This document shows, piece after piece, positions 20,114 through 29,088 of a stretch of DNA of 40,258 nucleotides. The notes under the pieces were generated by a model. The model saw only the letters and a program-made list of their open reading frames with translations. It did no database searches and was not told the DNA's origin. Within the stretch, counting starts at the first letter, position 1. The number at the start of each line of letters is the position of its first letter. The stretch spans positions 1-40,258 of the forward strand of contig JAAYEK010000201.1 of the NCBI GenBank assembly GCA_012728785.1, written 5' to 3'. The DNA is from Bacillota bacterium (GTDB lineage: Bacteria > Bacillota > UBA4882 > UBA8346). A program made the position numbers and the translations under genes.

Positions 20114-20143
20114 CTACCACTCCTTTCATACAAAAAGTAGTTT

Positions 20144-20157
20144 TCTAAACGGTTAGA
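20144..20157. promoter_or_regulatory. LacI-type operator, proximal
   Basis: TCTAAACGGTTAGA is a CG-centred palindrome with one non-symmetric pair, typical of LacI-family sites. It lies 111 bases upstream of the binding-protein start. A near copy is at 20569-20582; together they give AAATCTAACCGyTTAGAAA on the minus strand. The regulator at 10963-11961 is the likely binder. Confidence 0.7.
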
Positions 20158-20568
20158 TTTTTTACGAGAATAGCTCATTGGTTGTAATATTTTCCTGATA
20201 ACTTTGTCCAGTGTTTAAATGAACCTATTCATTATTATTTTTGTACCAGATAATATATGTATGCCAAATATTTATCTTTTCTTATCACTAGCGCAACATA
20301 AAAGTTCAAACAAAAAGGCAAATAGAAAACATCGGCTAATTTCTTTAACGTAGTATCTTTGTCCATAGGCTCTCCTTATTTTAAGATTCTGGTGGATAAA
20401 GACTGCCCAATCTCTATTTTAAGGAGTTTTTTCATGCTTTTCGATGCTTTTTCTCTTGTTTTTAACTGTTTTTAACCTTTCTCTTGAGTTGCCTTTTGTA
20501 AATTTTGCTTATGCTACGCTAGTGTTTTTTTATATATAACTTTTATAGAGTATTTCGGTATATACATT
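20158..20568. other. Intergenic region between the two operators
   Basis: This A/T-rich stretch has no gene that I can support. It separates two matching operators by about 425 bp, a distance compatible with repressor looping. No convincing hairpin terminator was found in it. Confidence 0.5.
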
Positions 20569-20582
20569 TCTAAGCGGTTAGA
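20569..20582. promoter_or_regulatory. LacI-type operator, distal
   Basis: TCTAAGCGGTTAGA matches the proximal site at 13 of 14 positions. It is flanked by TTGTTATAA and TATATA boxes on the minus strand, which could be part of a promoter although their spacing is not ideal. Confidence 0.65.
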
Positions 20583-20677
20583 TTTATAACAATATTTTAA
20601 AATAATTTTAATGCCTTCTAAATATTTGATACCACATCTAGAAGAATTTGTCAAGTTTTCTTAGTAAAAGAGTGTGT

Positions 20678-20872
20678 TTATTGACAGGCACAAATGCCGA
20701 TATCGACGTTGAGGTGTTCCCATTTAAAGTGGCGATATCCTTCTGACATTTTCAACGATCTGCCCTTTTCTTCCTCCGTAGGGGTATTGCGAATCATGAT
20801 AACCAGACTACAACCCAACTGGTCTTTCAAAACAATTTCACTGTTCTTGTGAAATATGGCAAAATATACATA
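20678..20872 (-). pseudogene. Possible protein-coding fragment, unidentified
   Basis: On the minus strand a frame is open to the stop at 20678-20680 and reads like real protein: DQLGCSLVIMIRN, then KMSEGYRHFKWEHLN and a Cys-rich end DIGICACQ. There is no start codon with a ribosome binding site. The open frame runs on upstream into the promoter area of the SGNH remnant. It is probably a decayed fragment of an unrecognised gene. Confidence is low. Confidence 0.25.
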
Positions 20873-20895
20873 TAATAATCCAAGGAGGTTAATTG

Positions 20896-21329
20896 ATGAA
20901 CAAAGTTCCTTTCCTAAGTTTAATCATTTTGATTGTTTTCAGCGCAATCTTCATTTGTTTGGCCGATGACCAAATCCAACCAAAAAATGCCCATCAACTA
21001 CTGAGGGACCGGCTGGAACAGGCAAATGCGAATCAATCTATCGTCTGCGCCGTAGGAGACTCAATCACCGCCGCATAGGGCGCGGCGGCGATACCACTTT
21101 GGCTATAATCGGACGTTTAGAGATGATTTTAGAGACCAAAGCCCAAATATATCTATTAGCGATTGGGATCAACGATGTCCGCTGCAACGATAAACGAGGC
21201 GCAACCAACTGGGCGGAATTTAGTCAGAATATGACGACTATTTGTAACGCCTTAAAAGAGTCCGGCGCTGAAGTTTTCGTCATCAGCATCTGGCCCGTAT
21301 TTTCCAATGACTATACTCTATCAAGATAA
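20896..21329 (+). pseudogene. Broken SGNH/GDSL hydrolase gene
   Basis: GGAGG precedes an ATG at 20896. The product starts with a signal peptide (FLSLIILIVFSAIFICLAD) and reaches block I, VCAVGDSITAA, then hits TAG at 21076-21078. A second, shifted frame (21099-21329) encodes the next conserved part with block III, LLAIGINDVRCND, and VFVISIWPV. The gap between the blocks is only about 30 residues, so an internal part is missing. The C-terminal D-x-x-H block is also absent. SGNH enzymes are esterases, for example acetyl xylan esterases, which would suit the nearby hemicellulose locus, but this copy cannot make a working enzyme. A GC-rich inverted repeat lies at the break. Confidence 0.75.
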
Positions 21330-21392
21330 GACTCTACCGCCTTTTTCTCGGGAGTAGCCCATGCCGCCACCTGGAATCCCCATCCCTTAAGA

Positions 21393-22892
21393 TTACGGAT
21401 AAATATTACCAGGGGCATTTCCGCTAAAGTTATTTCCTCCCTCGTCACTATGACCTGCCCCAGAAAGATAGATGGCATAACTACTGTTGTTACTGTATTC
21501 AGTTTGAGAGGATAATAATAAGCTTGTGTTGTTATGGACAAAAATACCGCCACCGTAACCTGAAGCATTGGAACTAATCGTACAGTTATTCACTTCCAGA
21601 CGGCCGGCTTCGACATGAATACCTCCACCGGATCCCGCGCCATTTGTTGCATGGTTTTCAGTAATAGTGTTATTATTAAGCTCTGCGGATGTATTGAGAA
21701 ATATCCCGCCGCCCCCGTTCCAAAAATATTTTCCGTTTGCCCGATTACCGGAGATAGTATTGTTATTAACGATTAGATAACAACCAGCTGCCCCATAGAT
21801 ACCACCACCGTTCAAATCGGCTGTATTGTTGATAATCTCATTGAATTCTATAGTGGCCCACCCATTATTAACAACAGCTATGCCGGCGCCCTGATTAGCA
21901 GAGTTACCGCTGATGATATTTTTACGGATAGTGGCTGAAACCGTATCGATATAAATTCCGCCGCCGTAATAGTTTGAATCGATTGAACCTTTACCCTGGG
22001 TAATGGTAAATCCTTCAATAGTTACTGTATTTGACCGGTCTCCTTTGATGATAATTGCCGGGCTGATATTATTACCGCTGATAACGGTGGCGGCCACCAC
22101 TGCCTCATCATCCGGGTCGGCGCTGCGCAAGGTGAGGCTTTTGTTTTCAATAACAATGCATTCATCATGCGTACCTTGGGAAAGGATAACCGTACCGCCA
22201 TCCGGCGCCGCCTCAATTGCCGCCTGAATGTTAGCGTAATCCTCCGGGACCCGCAGCCGAGGAGTGCTTATGGTGACATTGGCCGAACCCGAGATCGACT
22301 CTACTGCCGCCGTGACCTGGCCGCTTCCGGCGGTGCTTGCTGTAAAGGTGGCACTGGGGCCGGTGTTAGGAGAGACGGTCCCAATTCCTGCTGTTACGGT
22401 CCATACCAGAGTATCCGCCAAAGGAATTGTAGAACCGTATTGGTCTTTTCCAACTGCTGTAAACACTTGAGACTCACCCGTTGATAAGGAAGCGGTCGGA
22501 GGGTCAACGGAGATAGTAGTAAGCACTGGTGGGTCTGTGGTTACCGTCACGGTAACGCTACCGGAAACCGCCCCAACAGTTGCGGTAATGGTGCCATTCC
22601 CTGAAGTTTCGGCAGTGAAGGTTGTAGCCGATGCCTTTGTGGAAGAAAACGTTCCCAGGGGTTCGCTGAGATTCCAAGTAGGAGTAATACTCATGAACTC
22701 ACCGTTTTGGTCTTTTCCTATCACGGTAAATTCTTGGGTATCGCCAGGCTTTACGCTGACTGAAGCAGGGTTAATGGTAATGGTGGTTAATACCGATACT
22801 GTTTTGGAACTTTCACCTCCACCGCCGCATCCGGTTAAGCTGATGGCAATGACCAGTAAGACTATGGTCCAATATCGTCGCTGTCTTTGCAA
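21393..22892 (-). CDS. Lipoprotein with Ig-like repeats and right-handed beta-helix
   Basis: This 499-aa protein starts at TTG with GGGGGAA upstream. A signal peptide ends in the lipobox ISLTGC, followed by Gly linkers, so it should be anchored outside the cell. Two bacterial Ig-like repeats follow (about 33-118 and 122-207, both opening TTI-x-[IV]-[ND]-P and with TFTAxTxGxGxxTA blocks). From about 210 on is a right-handed beta-helix (YANIQAAIEAAPDGGTVIL, then repeated N-N-T-I-S-G-N rungs). Such helices bind or cleave polysaccharides, but no catalytic residues can be assigned. It ends 60 bp from the convergent SGNH remnant. A surface or carbohydrate-associated role is inference. Confidence 0.8.
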   Translation of the reverse strand: MQRQRRYWTIVLLVIAISLTGCGGGGESSKTVSVLTTITINPASVSVKPGDTQEFTVIGKDQNGEFMSITPTWNLSEPLGTFSSTKASATTFTAETSGNGTITATVGAVSGSVTVTVTTDPPVLTTISVDPPTASLSTGESQVFTAVGKDQYGSTIPLADTLVWTVTAGIGTVSPNTGPSATFTASTAGSGQVTAAVESISGSANVTISTPRLRVPEDYANIQAAIEAAPDGGTVILSQGTHDECIVIENKSLTLRSADPDDEAVVAATVISGNNISPAIIIKGDRSNTVTIEGFTITQGKGSIDSNYYGGGIYIDTVSATIRKNIISGNSANQGAGIAVVNNGWATIEFNEIINNTADLNGGGIYGAAGCYLIVNNNTISGNRANGKYFWNGGGGIFLNTSAELNNNTITENHATNGAGSGGGIHVEAGRLEVNNCTISSNASGYGGGIFVHNNTSLLLSSQTEYSNNSSYAIYLSGAGHSDEGGNNFSGNAPGNIYP

Positions 22893-23203
22893 AAAACGTT
22901 CCCCCTTTATGGCGCTATAATAGTGCTTTAAAAAGCCACTTTAAGTATAACAAGGAAAAGCATTTTTAGGTACTACTTTTATGTAAGTTGTTGTAGGTTT
23001 TTGAAGGAAATGGAGGTTGCTATTTCCTCTATCTATCGAAACAGCTCCAAAAGGCGCTATACACGCCTTACCATAAGAAAACCGTCCCTTTTTAGGGAAC
23101 GGTTTCAACCGCTGATCTGTTTTCCACTTTTAAAATAGTCGTAAAGCTAAAATCCACCTACTCTCCGGTATACTCGTATATTTTCTGATCAATAATAACT
23201 TTC
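22893..23203. other. Intergenic region with two hairpins
   Basis: There is no gene here. It holds the hairpin AAGGCG/CGCCTT at 23051-23069 and the uppP terminator at 23079-23105. The rest should include the promoter of the beta-helix lipoprotein gene, but I could not place one confidently. Confidence 0.5.
23079..23105 (-). terminator. Rho-independent terminator after uppP
   Basis: On the minus strand AAACCGTTCCCT pairs with AGGGACGGTTT around a short A-rich loop with one bulged base, and the stem runs into TTTTCTT. It lies about 100 bp after the uppP stop. Confidence 0.7.
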
Positions 23204-24028
23204 CTAGCCGGCTATTAAAAAGAAGCCGATCAAAAATAGGCCCAGCAGAATCCGATACCAACCGAAGGCTTTAAAGTCGTTATTTCTGATATAAATCAGT
23301 AAGAACCGAATCGCTAAAATGGAAACGAGGAAGGCCACAACCATTCCCGTTAATAAAACCGCAATTTCCATCCCGGTAAAACTGAAGCCGAATTTGACTA
23401 ACTTTAAGGCGCTGGCCCCGAACATAACCGGAATCGACAGAAAGAAAGAATATTCAGCCGCAATATTTCGTGAAGCGCCCAGGATAATTGCGCCAAGAAT
23501 GGTTGCGCCCGAACGAGAAGTACCGGGAATTAAAGACAACACCTGAAATAAGCCGATCTTAAAAGCAACTTCATAGGACAACCCTTGGAAATCAGTGATT
23601 TTTACGGCCCGGCCTTTGTTCCGGTTTTCAATGACAATAAAAAGGACCCCATAGACAATTAACATCAGCGCGACGGTCCAATAATTATAGAGGTGTTCGC
23701 TGAGCCAATCATCGAATAACAATCCAATCACCGCCGCCGGAATAACCCCTACAATTACTTTACACCAAACCTTCACCGTATCTAGCTTTTCCGGTTTAGT
23801 TTTTTCCGGTGAAAAAGGGTTCAGCTTCTGGAAATAAAGAAGCGCTACCGCCATAATCGCTCCCAATTGAATGACCACCAAAAACATATCCCAAAATGCA
23901 GGGGAGGCATTTAACCGGATGAACTCCTCAACCAAAATCATATGGCCGGTACTGCTAATCGGTAACCACTCGGTAATCCCTTCCACAATTCCCAAGAAAG
24001 CCGCTTTCATCAGTTCAATCAAGAACAT
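23204..24028 (-). CDS. uppP: Undecaprenyl-diphosphatase
   Basis: This 274-aa membrane protein of the UppP/BacA family removes a phosphate from undecaprenyl diphosphate at the cytoplasmic membrane, recycling the lipid carrier for cell-wall synthesis and giving bacitracin tolerance. The family motifs are clear: [15 protein letters not shown] (about 16-30) with the catalytic Glu, and PGTSRSGAT (about 168-176) with the active Ser and Arg. About eight membrane helices are predicted. It has a terminator downstream. It lies 95 bp after the antiporter gene, so the two may be transcribed together. Confidence 0.95.
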   Translation of the reverse strand: MFLIELMKAAFLGIVEGITEWLPISSTGHMILVEEFIRLNASPAFWDMFLVVIQLGAIMAVALLYFQKLNPFSPEKTKPEKLDTVKVWCKVIVGVIPAAVIGLLFDDWLSEHLYNYWTVALMLIVYGVLFIVIENRNKGRAVKITDFQGLSYEVAFKIGLFQVLSLIPGTSRSGATILGAIILGASRNIAAEYSFFLSIPVMFGASALKLVKFGFSFTGMEIAVLLTGMVVAFLVSILAIRFLLIYIRNNDFKAFGWYRILLGLFLIGFFLIAG

Positions 24029-24123
24029 CCTAATTTCACTCCAAACTTTCAGTATTAGTTATTCTGCCGGAAAGAATCTCTAATAATTATTCTAAGTTAA
24101 GCGCTTAAGAACCGGCTGGGCTC

Positions 24124-25293
24124 TCATTCTATTTCTCCAGCTTTTTTCAACGCCAACTTCGTGATCACCGGTCCGCATAATTCGTAGATAATGGTTGCGC
24201 ATAAGATAATTGTTTGGATTTGGCCGCCATACTCAGGCACGATTTTCGTGGCCAAACCGGCCAAGCCAATAGCCACACCAGCTTGAGGGATTAAAGTATA
24301 CCCCAAGTATTTGGTGACAACCGGCTGCGCCTGGGATAACTTTGCTCCCACAGCTGTGCCCATATACTTTCCTACTACCCGGAATATAATATATAAAACA
24401 CCGATGAATCCAACCGATGGTAAGATACTTAGATTTAATTTCGCCCCTGACACCAAGAAAAACAACATAAAAATCGGAGGAGTAATTCGTTCTACCAGTT
24501 CAAATACTGTATCGCTCGCTTTGGAAATATTAGCATAGACTGCGCTCATAGTCATACAAACCAGCAGAGCGGATAATCCGGTAATATTGGAAACGCCAAT
24601 ACTTAATAGCACCATCGCCAAGGAAACCGATAATCGGTTCCCCCGTCCGGTAAACCAGTCGGTTAAATATTTTAAAACAACACCAAGAACCGCTCCGAAA
24701 ATTAAGGCTCCACCGATTTCGATCACCGGATTTATTATCGAACTAATCAGCGAAACCGAACCATGAGAATTAATCCCTTTGGCGATCGCCACCGATAATC
24801 CGAAGGCTATTAAGGCGACTGCATCGTCAATCGCTACTACCGGCAGTAATGTTTCAGTTACCGGGCCTTTGGCCTTGTATTGGCGGACTACCATCAAAGT
24901 TGCCGCCGGCGCTGTGGCAGCCGCAATCGCCCCCAGCACCAATGAAAAGGCTGGATCATGGCCGGTTACGATCAATATCAAGTCTACTAAGATTACCGCC
25001 CCGATTCCCTCGGCAAAGGCGATGACCACCGGAGATTTCCCAACTTTTTTTAGATAATCAAGCTTAAATTCGGCCCCGATTGAAAATGCGATTAAACCTA
25101 AGGCGATTTCAGGTATTATCAAAAATTGTTCAATAACTTCAAAAGACAACAGTTTCAAACAATAAGGCCCTGCGATCAATCCGATAATTAGATATCCCGT
25201 TACATTAGGAAGACGGATAATTTTAATGCACTTACTGGATAATAGTCCCAAAACCAGCGCTATTGCCAGACTAGTATAGATATTTGGCTCCAT
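24124..25293 (-). CDS. Cation:proton antiporter (CPA2-like)
   Basis: This 389-aa membrane protein has about 12 hydrophobic segments and the sodium/hydrogen exchanger fold: N-terminal RLPNVTGYLIIGLIAGPY, a conserved acidic AIDDAVALIAFG segment (about 150-161, with paired Asp as ion-site candidates) and IPQAGVAIGLA near the end. It stops after the membrane domain, with no TrkA-N/RCK module. The PII-like gene ends 2 bases before this start, so the two are surely co-translated. Regulation by the PII-like protein is a reasonable inference. Ion specificity (Na+ or K+) is not evident. Confidence 0.88.
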   Translation of the reverse strand: MEPNIYTSLAIALVLGLLSSKCIKIIRLPNVTGYLIIGLIAGPYCLKLLSFEVIEQFLIIPEIALGLIAFSIGAEFKLDYLKKVGKSPVVIAFAEGIGAVILVDLILIVTGHDPAFSLVLGAIAAATAPAATLMVVRQYKAKGPVTETLLPVVAIDDAVALIAFGLSVAIAKGINSHGSVSLISSIINPVIEIGGALIFGAVLGVVLKYLTDWFTGRGNRLSVSLAMVLLSIGVSNITGLSALLVCMTMSAVYANISKASDTVFELVERITPPIFMLFFLVSGAKLNLSILPSVGFIGVLYIIFRVVGKYMGTAVGAKLSQAQPVVTKYLGYTLIPQAGVAIGLAGLATKIVPEYGGQIQTIILCATIIYELCGPVITKLALKKAGEIE

Positions 25294-25295
25294 TT

Positions 25296-25634
25296 CTATT
25301 CACCAAGTCCTTCAACATAAGTAATGGGAATAGAAAACATAATTCCGGTATTGGGCGCATTAAAATCCCCGATAATCTTTTTAATAGTGGTTCGGGTGAG
25401 CATCACTTGTTCATCTTGGAGAACAAACATCATTACCTTACATATTTCATTTTCTTTGTCGGAAAGGATATGCCGTAACATTCCAACAATCGGAACGTCT
25501 TCCATACTTGCTAATGACTTTGCCATACCTGTTCCTTCTAAAACCGTACCGCCTTTGATGCCGGCCTCAGCCAATTCCTTCATAATCTCAGCTTGAAACT
25601 CAATCTTTTTTAAAATTAACACTAACAGTTGCAT
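25296..25634 (-). CDS. PII-like signalling protein
   Basis: This 112-aa protein has the size and beta-alpha-beta pattern of PII proteins. It opens MQLLVLILKKIEFQAEIMKEL with the following GIKGGTV, like the first strand, helix and turn of GlnB. The typical GlnB T-loop tyrosine and B-loop TGDGKIF are absent; NTGIMFSIPI takes the B-loop place. It is therefore a divergent PII-like family member, not a nitrogen regulator proper. PII-like proteins often bind nucleotides and regulate an adjacent transporter, and the antiporter gene starts 2 bases later. A purine or cyclic nucleotide ligand is possible but not shown here. Confidence 0.75.
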   Translation of the reverse strand: MQLLVLILKKIEFQAEIMKELAEAGIKGGTVLEGTGMAKSLASMEDVPIVGMLRHILSDKENEICKVMMFVLQDEQVMLTRTTIKKIIGDFNAPNTGIMFSIPITYVEGLGE

Positions 25635-26097
25635 CGCTTTCGCTTCCTTTTTTAGTTTTTAGATAGTCTCGTCCACATCAACATCCGATCGGCCCAAGCG
25701 TAATATGAAAATAGAGAGAACGAGCAATATCCGCCGTGGGTTTTAAACCGCGGTGGACAGAATCAGCTGAAATTTCTCTAGTTATTTTCTTGATAGCGCT
25801 TGACCAGGCTTAACTAATATTAATTCTATCATCAAAGGATGTCAAGTTTCCTTAGATATTAAGCGTAGGCTAACTGAAGTTTGGGATTGAAAAAATGGTC
25901 CCGGTGATCCGGGGCATTTCTTGAGGACTGTACAATTATCTAATTTTTTTATAATGAGCTACTCATATTTTCAAGGATTCCTCTTTTAAAAGTCGAATTA
26001 ATATTATAGAAGCAATTTATTTATACTAATTAGCCTTGAAGTTAGCTGGAAGTTAATTATCGCCATTTCACAAGGAAATAATCGGAGGTGTTTTTTA
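25635..26097. other. Divergent intergenic region
   Basis: There is no gene here. It should hold promoters for the PII-like/antiporter genes (minus) and the chemotaxis receptor (plus). A TATAAT box lies at 25950-25955 with TGTACA 15 bases upstream, a possible plus-strand promoter. A partial match (TAGTCTCGTCCACATCAAC, 25664-25682) resembles one end of the 90-bp repeat. An imperfect GC-rich palindrome lies near 25730-25757. Confidence 0.45.
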
Positions 26098-27783
26098 TTG
26101 TTTTCCAAATTTCTTCAATTATTTAAAGTTTTACTCTCGAAAATAAATGTGTTTTACCAAATTTTATTCATTATTATCATGATTATCTTTTTGATGATGA
26201 TTCAACGTAGTGTCAGCAGTAAAGCTATTAATACAATTCAACAAAATATGGAGAAAATATATAGCAGCACCTCAGCAACGGGAAAAGAAGATCTCTCTAA
26301 CATCGAAATAGAAGTTGAAAGAATTCGAAGTTATTATTTAGCTGCACTAGCTGACGAATCATCTACAGCTACACAATTAAAAGTAGATCTCAATGTATTA
26401 TTTAATAAAATCAAATTTATGAAAAACATTAATGAATCTACTAATCAACGCTTAGATAAAACAATCGCCAGCATTAAAGAAACTATGTCCGAACCGATCA
26501 GTTCCGAAAATTTCACTGTCCTTAATAAAGATATCGATAATTTAATGAGTATTGTAATTTTTTTACGGAATATGACCAGTAGTGATAATTATAATTTGTT
26601 TTTAGACAGTGATAAACTTGCGACTAAATTAAAGGATACCAACTCGCTAATAATGATCTTAGGCACTGTTATTGCAACATTAATCGGCCTGATCATTGCC
26701 GGCTTTATCTCAATTCCCTTAAAGAAAATGGTTAACAGAGTAAAATTACTGGAAACCGGTAATTTATCCACTCAAATCACCAACACCATAGGGTCCCGCG
26801 AAGTAACCGAAGCGGTCAAAGGCCTGGATAAGGCGATTTTGAGTTTACGAGGTTTGGTCAATGCTATTATCGAAAAAGCTCTAATATTAGAAAACGCCAG
26901 TACAGAGCTAAGTTTGGTTTCATCAGATACCGGCCGATCGGCGGTGGAGGTAGCCAAAGCTGCCGATGAGCTTGCCATTGCTTCTTCGGAACAGTCAAAA
27001 CAAGTTACTGAAACAGTTGATATCATTCAAAAGTTATCGGAAATGGTTATTCAGGTAACTCAAGACGCGCAAAGAATCGCCAATACTTCCAGCCAAGTGG
27101 CGAAGTCGGCGGAACTTGGACAAAGAGTCACCAGCGACGTCGCCCAAGAAATTAACGCTTTATATAACTCCACTCAAGAAGCGGCGGAAGTTATCAATAC
27201 CTTGATTAAAACTTCAGAAGAGATTAGCGGTATTACTTCAATAATTGAAGGTATCGCGGAACAAACTAGTTTATTGGCTTTAAACGCCTCAATTGAAGCC
27301 GCCAGGGCCGGGGAACATGGTAAAGGTTTTGCAATTGTCGCCAAGGAAACCGCTAAACTAGCTGAGCAATCAAAACAATCGACCCGTTCAATATCGGATT
27401 TAGTTTTTGAAATGCAATTACGCAGCGACCAGGCGGCTGAAGCAATGGAACACGGAATAATAAGGGCCGAAGCAGGTAAAAATCTAGCGTCAAAAGCTAC
27501 CATAACCTTCGAAGAAATTTTTAAAACAATATTGAATACCATCGACCAAATCAATTTAATCGTCAAATCCACCCAACAAATGGCTATCAATAATGAAAAA
27601 ACAACTGACGCAATTAGCACCATTGCAGCGATTAGCGAACAAAACCTAGCTAGCACCCAAGAAGTATCGGCGGTCGCCGAAGAACAAAACGCCTCAGTAG
27701 TACAAGTCACTGCTTTGGCCGAAAATATAAAACTAATCGCCGGCAGCCTAAAAGAAGCAGTTGAAGTGTTTAAGTTGGAATAA
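26098..27783 (+). CDS. Methyl-accepting chemotaxis protein
   Basis: This 561-aa receptor starts at TTG with GGAGGTG about 9 bases upstream. It has transmembrane helices at about 18-37 and 184-206, with a helical extracytoplasmic domain between them resembling a four-helix bundle. A HAMP domain follows (about 206-258). The signalling domain has the tip [24 protein letters not shown] (about 388-411) that contacts CheA and CheW. Gln/Glu pairs along the bundle are plausible methylation sites. The ligand is unknown. No other chemotaxis genes are in the window, so it is an orphan receptor here. Confidence 0.93.
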   Translation: MFSKFLQLFKVLLSKINVFYQILFIIIMIIFLMMIQRSVSSKAINTIQQNMEKIYSSTSATGKEDLSNIEIEVERIRSYYLAALADESSTATQLKVDLNVLFNKIKFMKNINESTNQRLDKTIASIKETMSEPISSENFTVLNKDIDNLMSIVIFLRNMTSSDNYNLFLDSDKLATKLKDTNSLIMILGTVIATLIGLIIAGFISIPLKKMVNRVKLLETGNLSTQITNTIGSREVTEAVKGLDKAILSLRGLVNAIIEKALILENASTELSLVSSDTGRSAVEVAKAADELAIASSEQSKQVTETVDIIQKLSEMVIQVTQDAQRIANTSSQVAKSAELGQRVTSDVAQEINALYNSTQEAAEVINTLIKTSEEISGITSIIEGIAEQTSLLALNASIEAARAGEHGKGFAIVAKETAKLAEQSKQSTRSISDLVFEMQLRSDQAAEAMEHGIIRAEAGKNLASKATITFEEIFKTILNTIDQINLIVKSTQQMAINNEKTTDAISTIAAISEQNLASTQEVSAVAEEQNASVVQVTALAENIKLIAGSLKEAVEVFKLE

Positions 27784-27807
27784 ACTGATCCTGCTTATTA
27801 CCAACCT

Positions 27808-27829
27808 TGGTAGATAGTATTCTCTACCA
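27808..27829 (+). repeat. 7-bp inverted repeat between receptor and ku genes
   Basis: TGGTAGA and TCTACCA flank an 8-base loop just after the chemotaxis receptor gene. No U-run follows, so any terminator function is weak. Confidence 0.35.
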
Positions 27830-27902
27830 GCACCTTCTAGGTGAACTTCCACAACGGGTATCGGTTGTTAAAACCGGGCATACTACTTCCGAGGTGATTT
27901 AT

Positions 27903-28724
27903 TTGCGTACTCTTTGGAAAGGCGCTATCAGCTTCGGATTAGTCAATGTCCCGATCAAGATGTATACCGCTACTGAAAAAAAAGAACTGAAATTCAATTA
28001 CCTCCATGAAAAATGCGGTACCCCCATCAAATACCAACGTCACTGTCCCACCTGTGATGTTGAAGTCTCCCAAACAGAAATCGTCCGGGGTTATGAATAC
28101 CAAAAAGGCCAGTATGTAGTCTTACGAGATGAAGATTTTGAAGGTATTCCCGATGAACGGAGCAAAACCATTGATATCATGGATTTTGTGGATTTAACCG
28201 AGATCGATCCAATCTATTTTGAAAAAAGCTACTATCTCGAGCCAAACCAGGGCGGAGAAAAAGCTTATGCCCTTCTTAAAAAAGCCATGCATGATACGGG
28301 TAAGATCGCCGTCGCCCGAGTGACGATCCGCTCTAAAGAGACCCTAGTTACGCTTAGGGTCTATCAAAACGTACTCGCCATGGCCACCATCTTTTACCCG
28401 GATGAGATTCGTACCACCGCAGGGCTGACCGGAGTCCAGGTCGAACCGAAACTCCATGACAACGAGGTCCAAATGGCCACCAGTTTGATTCAGAACCTTT
28501 CCAGCCGCTTTGACCCCTCCAAATATACCAACAACTATCGTCAGGCCTTAATGGAGATCATCCAAGCTAAGATCGCCGGGGGCGAAATCTCCCAAGCTCC
28601 CGAACGGGAGACCGGCAAGATCATCGATCTCATGGAAGCCCTCCGGGCCAGTATCGCCGCTACTGAAAAAGAACAACCCGTCCCAGCGCGGAAAAAACGC
28701 AACACTCGCGCTAAAACGGGTTAA
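27903..28724 (+). CDS. ku: Ku DNA end-binding protein
   Basis: This 273-aa bacterial Ku binds double-strand DNA ends as a homodimer and recruits ligase LigD for non-homologous end joining. I chose the TTG at 27903 because GAGGTG lies 6 bases before it and the protein then opens LRTLWKGAISFGLVNVP, the usual Ku N-terminus. A longer frame upstream has no family similarity. The core has CGTPIKYQRHCPTC, a possible zinc-binding pair, and the C-terminus ends in a basic tail (RKKRNTRAKTG) typical of Ku. No ligD is adjacent in this window. Confidence 0.95.
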   Translation: MRTLWKGAISFGLVNVPIKMYTATEKKELKFNYLHEKCGTPIKYQRHCPTCDVEVSQTEIVRGYEYQKGQYVVLRDEDFEGIPDERSKTIDIMDFVDLTEIDPIYFEKSYYLEPNQGGEKAYALLKKAMHDTGKIAVARVTIRSKETLVTLRVYQNVLAMATIFYPDEIRTTAGLTGVQVEPKLHDNEVQMATSLIQNLSSRFDPSKYTNNYRQALMEIIQAKIAGGEISQAPERETGKIIDLMEALRASIAATEKEQPVPARKKRNTRAKTG

Positions 28725-28737
28725 ACTTAGAACAGTT

Positions 28738-28800
28738 AAAATACTGAAAGTTGGGTATGGTGGTTCGTTTAAATAACTGAGGGTTGGTTTTGAATGTTCG
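28738..28800. repeat. Two imperfect 30-bp tandem units after ku
   Basis: Units at 28738-28767 and 28771-28800 match at 21 of 30 positions without gaps. Both contain the pattern CTGA..GTTGG and end in GTTCG. They lie just after the ku stop codon. The function is unknown. Confidence 0.45.
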
Positions 28801-28804
28801 TTCC

Positions 28805-29059
28805 TCAATTAAGTATCTGCTTCGTCTTCGGCCAAAGGGGGTCTTTTGGGACTATCCTTTTCCCATCGCCCAGCAACGCCAAAGAAGCTTTCTCATAAAA
28901 CTCTTGCTCCTCGCCGGTTTCCGAAAGCCAGTTCAAATACTGCCATTGCAATTCGAGACGAAGTTGTTCCGGACGGTTTGACCTACGCGGCAATTGGCCC
29001 TCCTCATAAATTACTTTATCACAACTAGATTCGTGGTCCAATAATATAAATCCTGCCAA
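28805..29059 (-). other. Possible small ORF or gene remnant
   Basis: This 84-codon minus-strand frame looks protein-like (EQLRLELQWQYLNWL, EFYEKASLALLGDG). The only start is a TTG without a ribosome binding site, and a stop lies three codons before it. It falls in the 364-bp gap between ku and the HD-GYP gene. No family was recognised; it may be a decayed fragment. Confidence 0.3.
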
Positions 29060-29088
29060 CGACTTTTAAATTAAAAAGACTATTTCCG

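Noticed and set aside
21311-21568. Minus-strand 85-codon frame overlapping the end of the beta-helix lipoprotein gene
   Set aside because: It is a shadow in another frame of a gene with clear domains, and it has no ribosome binding site.
22167-22920. Several plus-strand frames of 68-127 codons opposite the lipoprotein gene
   Set aside because: They are antisense shadows of the repetitive Ig-like coding sequence, with low-complexity Val/Thr/Ala-rich products and no starts that fit.
25730-25757. GC-rich palindrome as a terminator
   Set aside because: Pairing breaks after about five bases and there is no U-run in either direction.
27174-27710. 178-codon minus-strand frame opposite the chemotaxis receptor
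   Set aside because: It mirrors the helical, Ala/Ser/Glu-rich receptor sequence; long antisense frames are common there and no family is recognisable.
27807-27902. Longer N-terminus for Ku
   Set aside because: The extra residues do not resemble Ku, include a hairpin region, and the TTG at 27903 has GAGGTG directly upstream.
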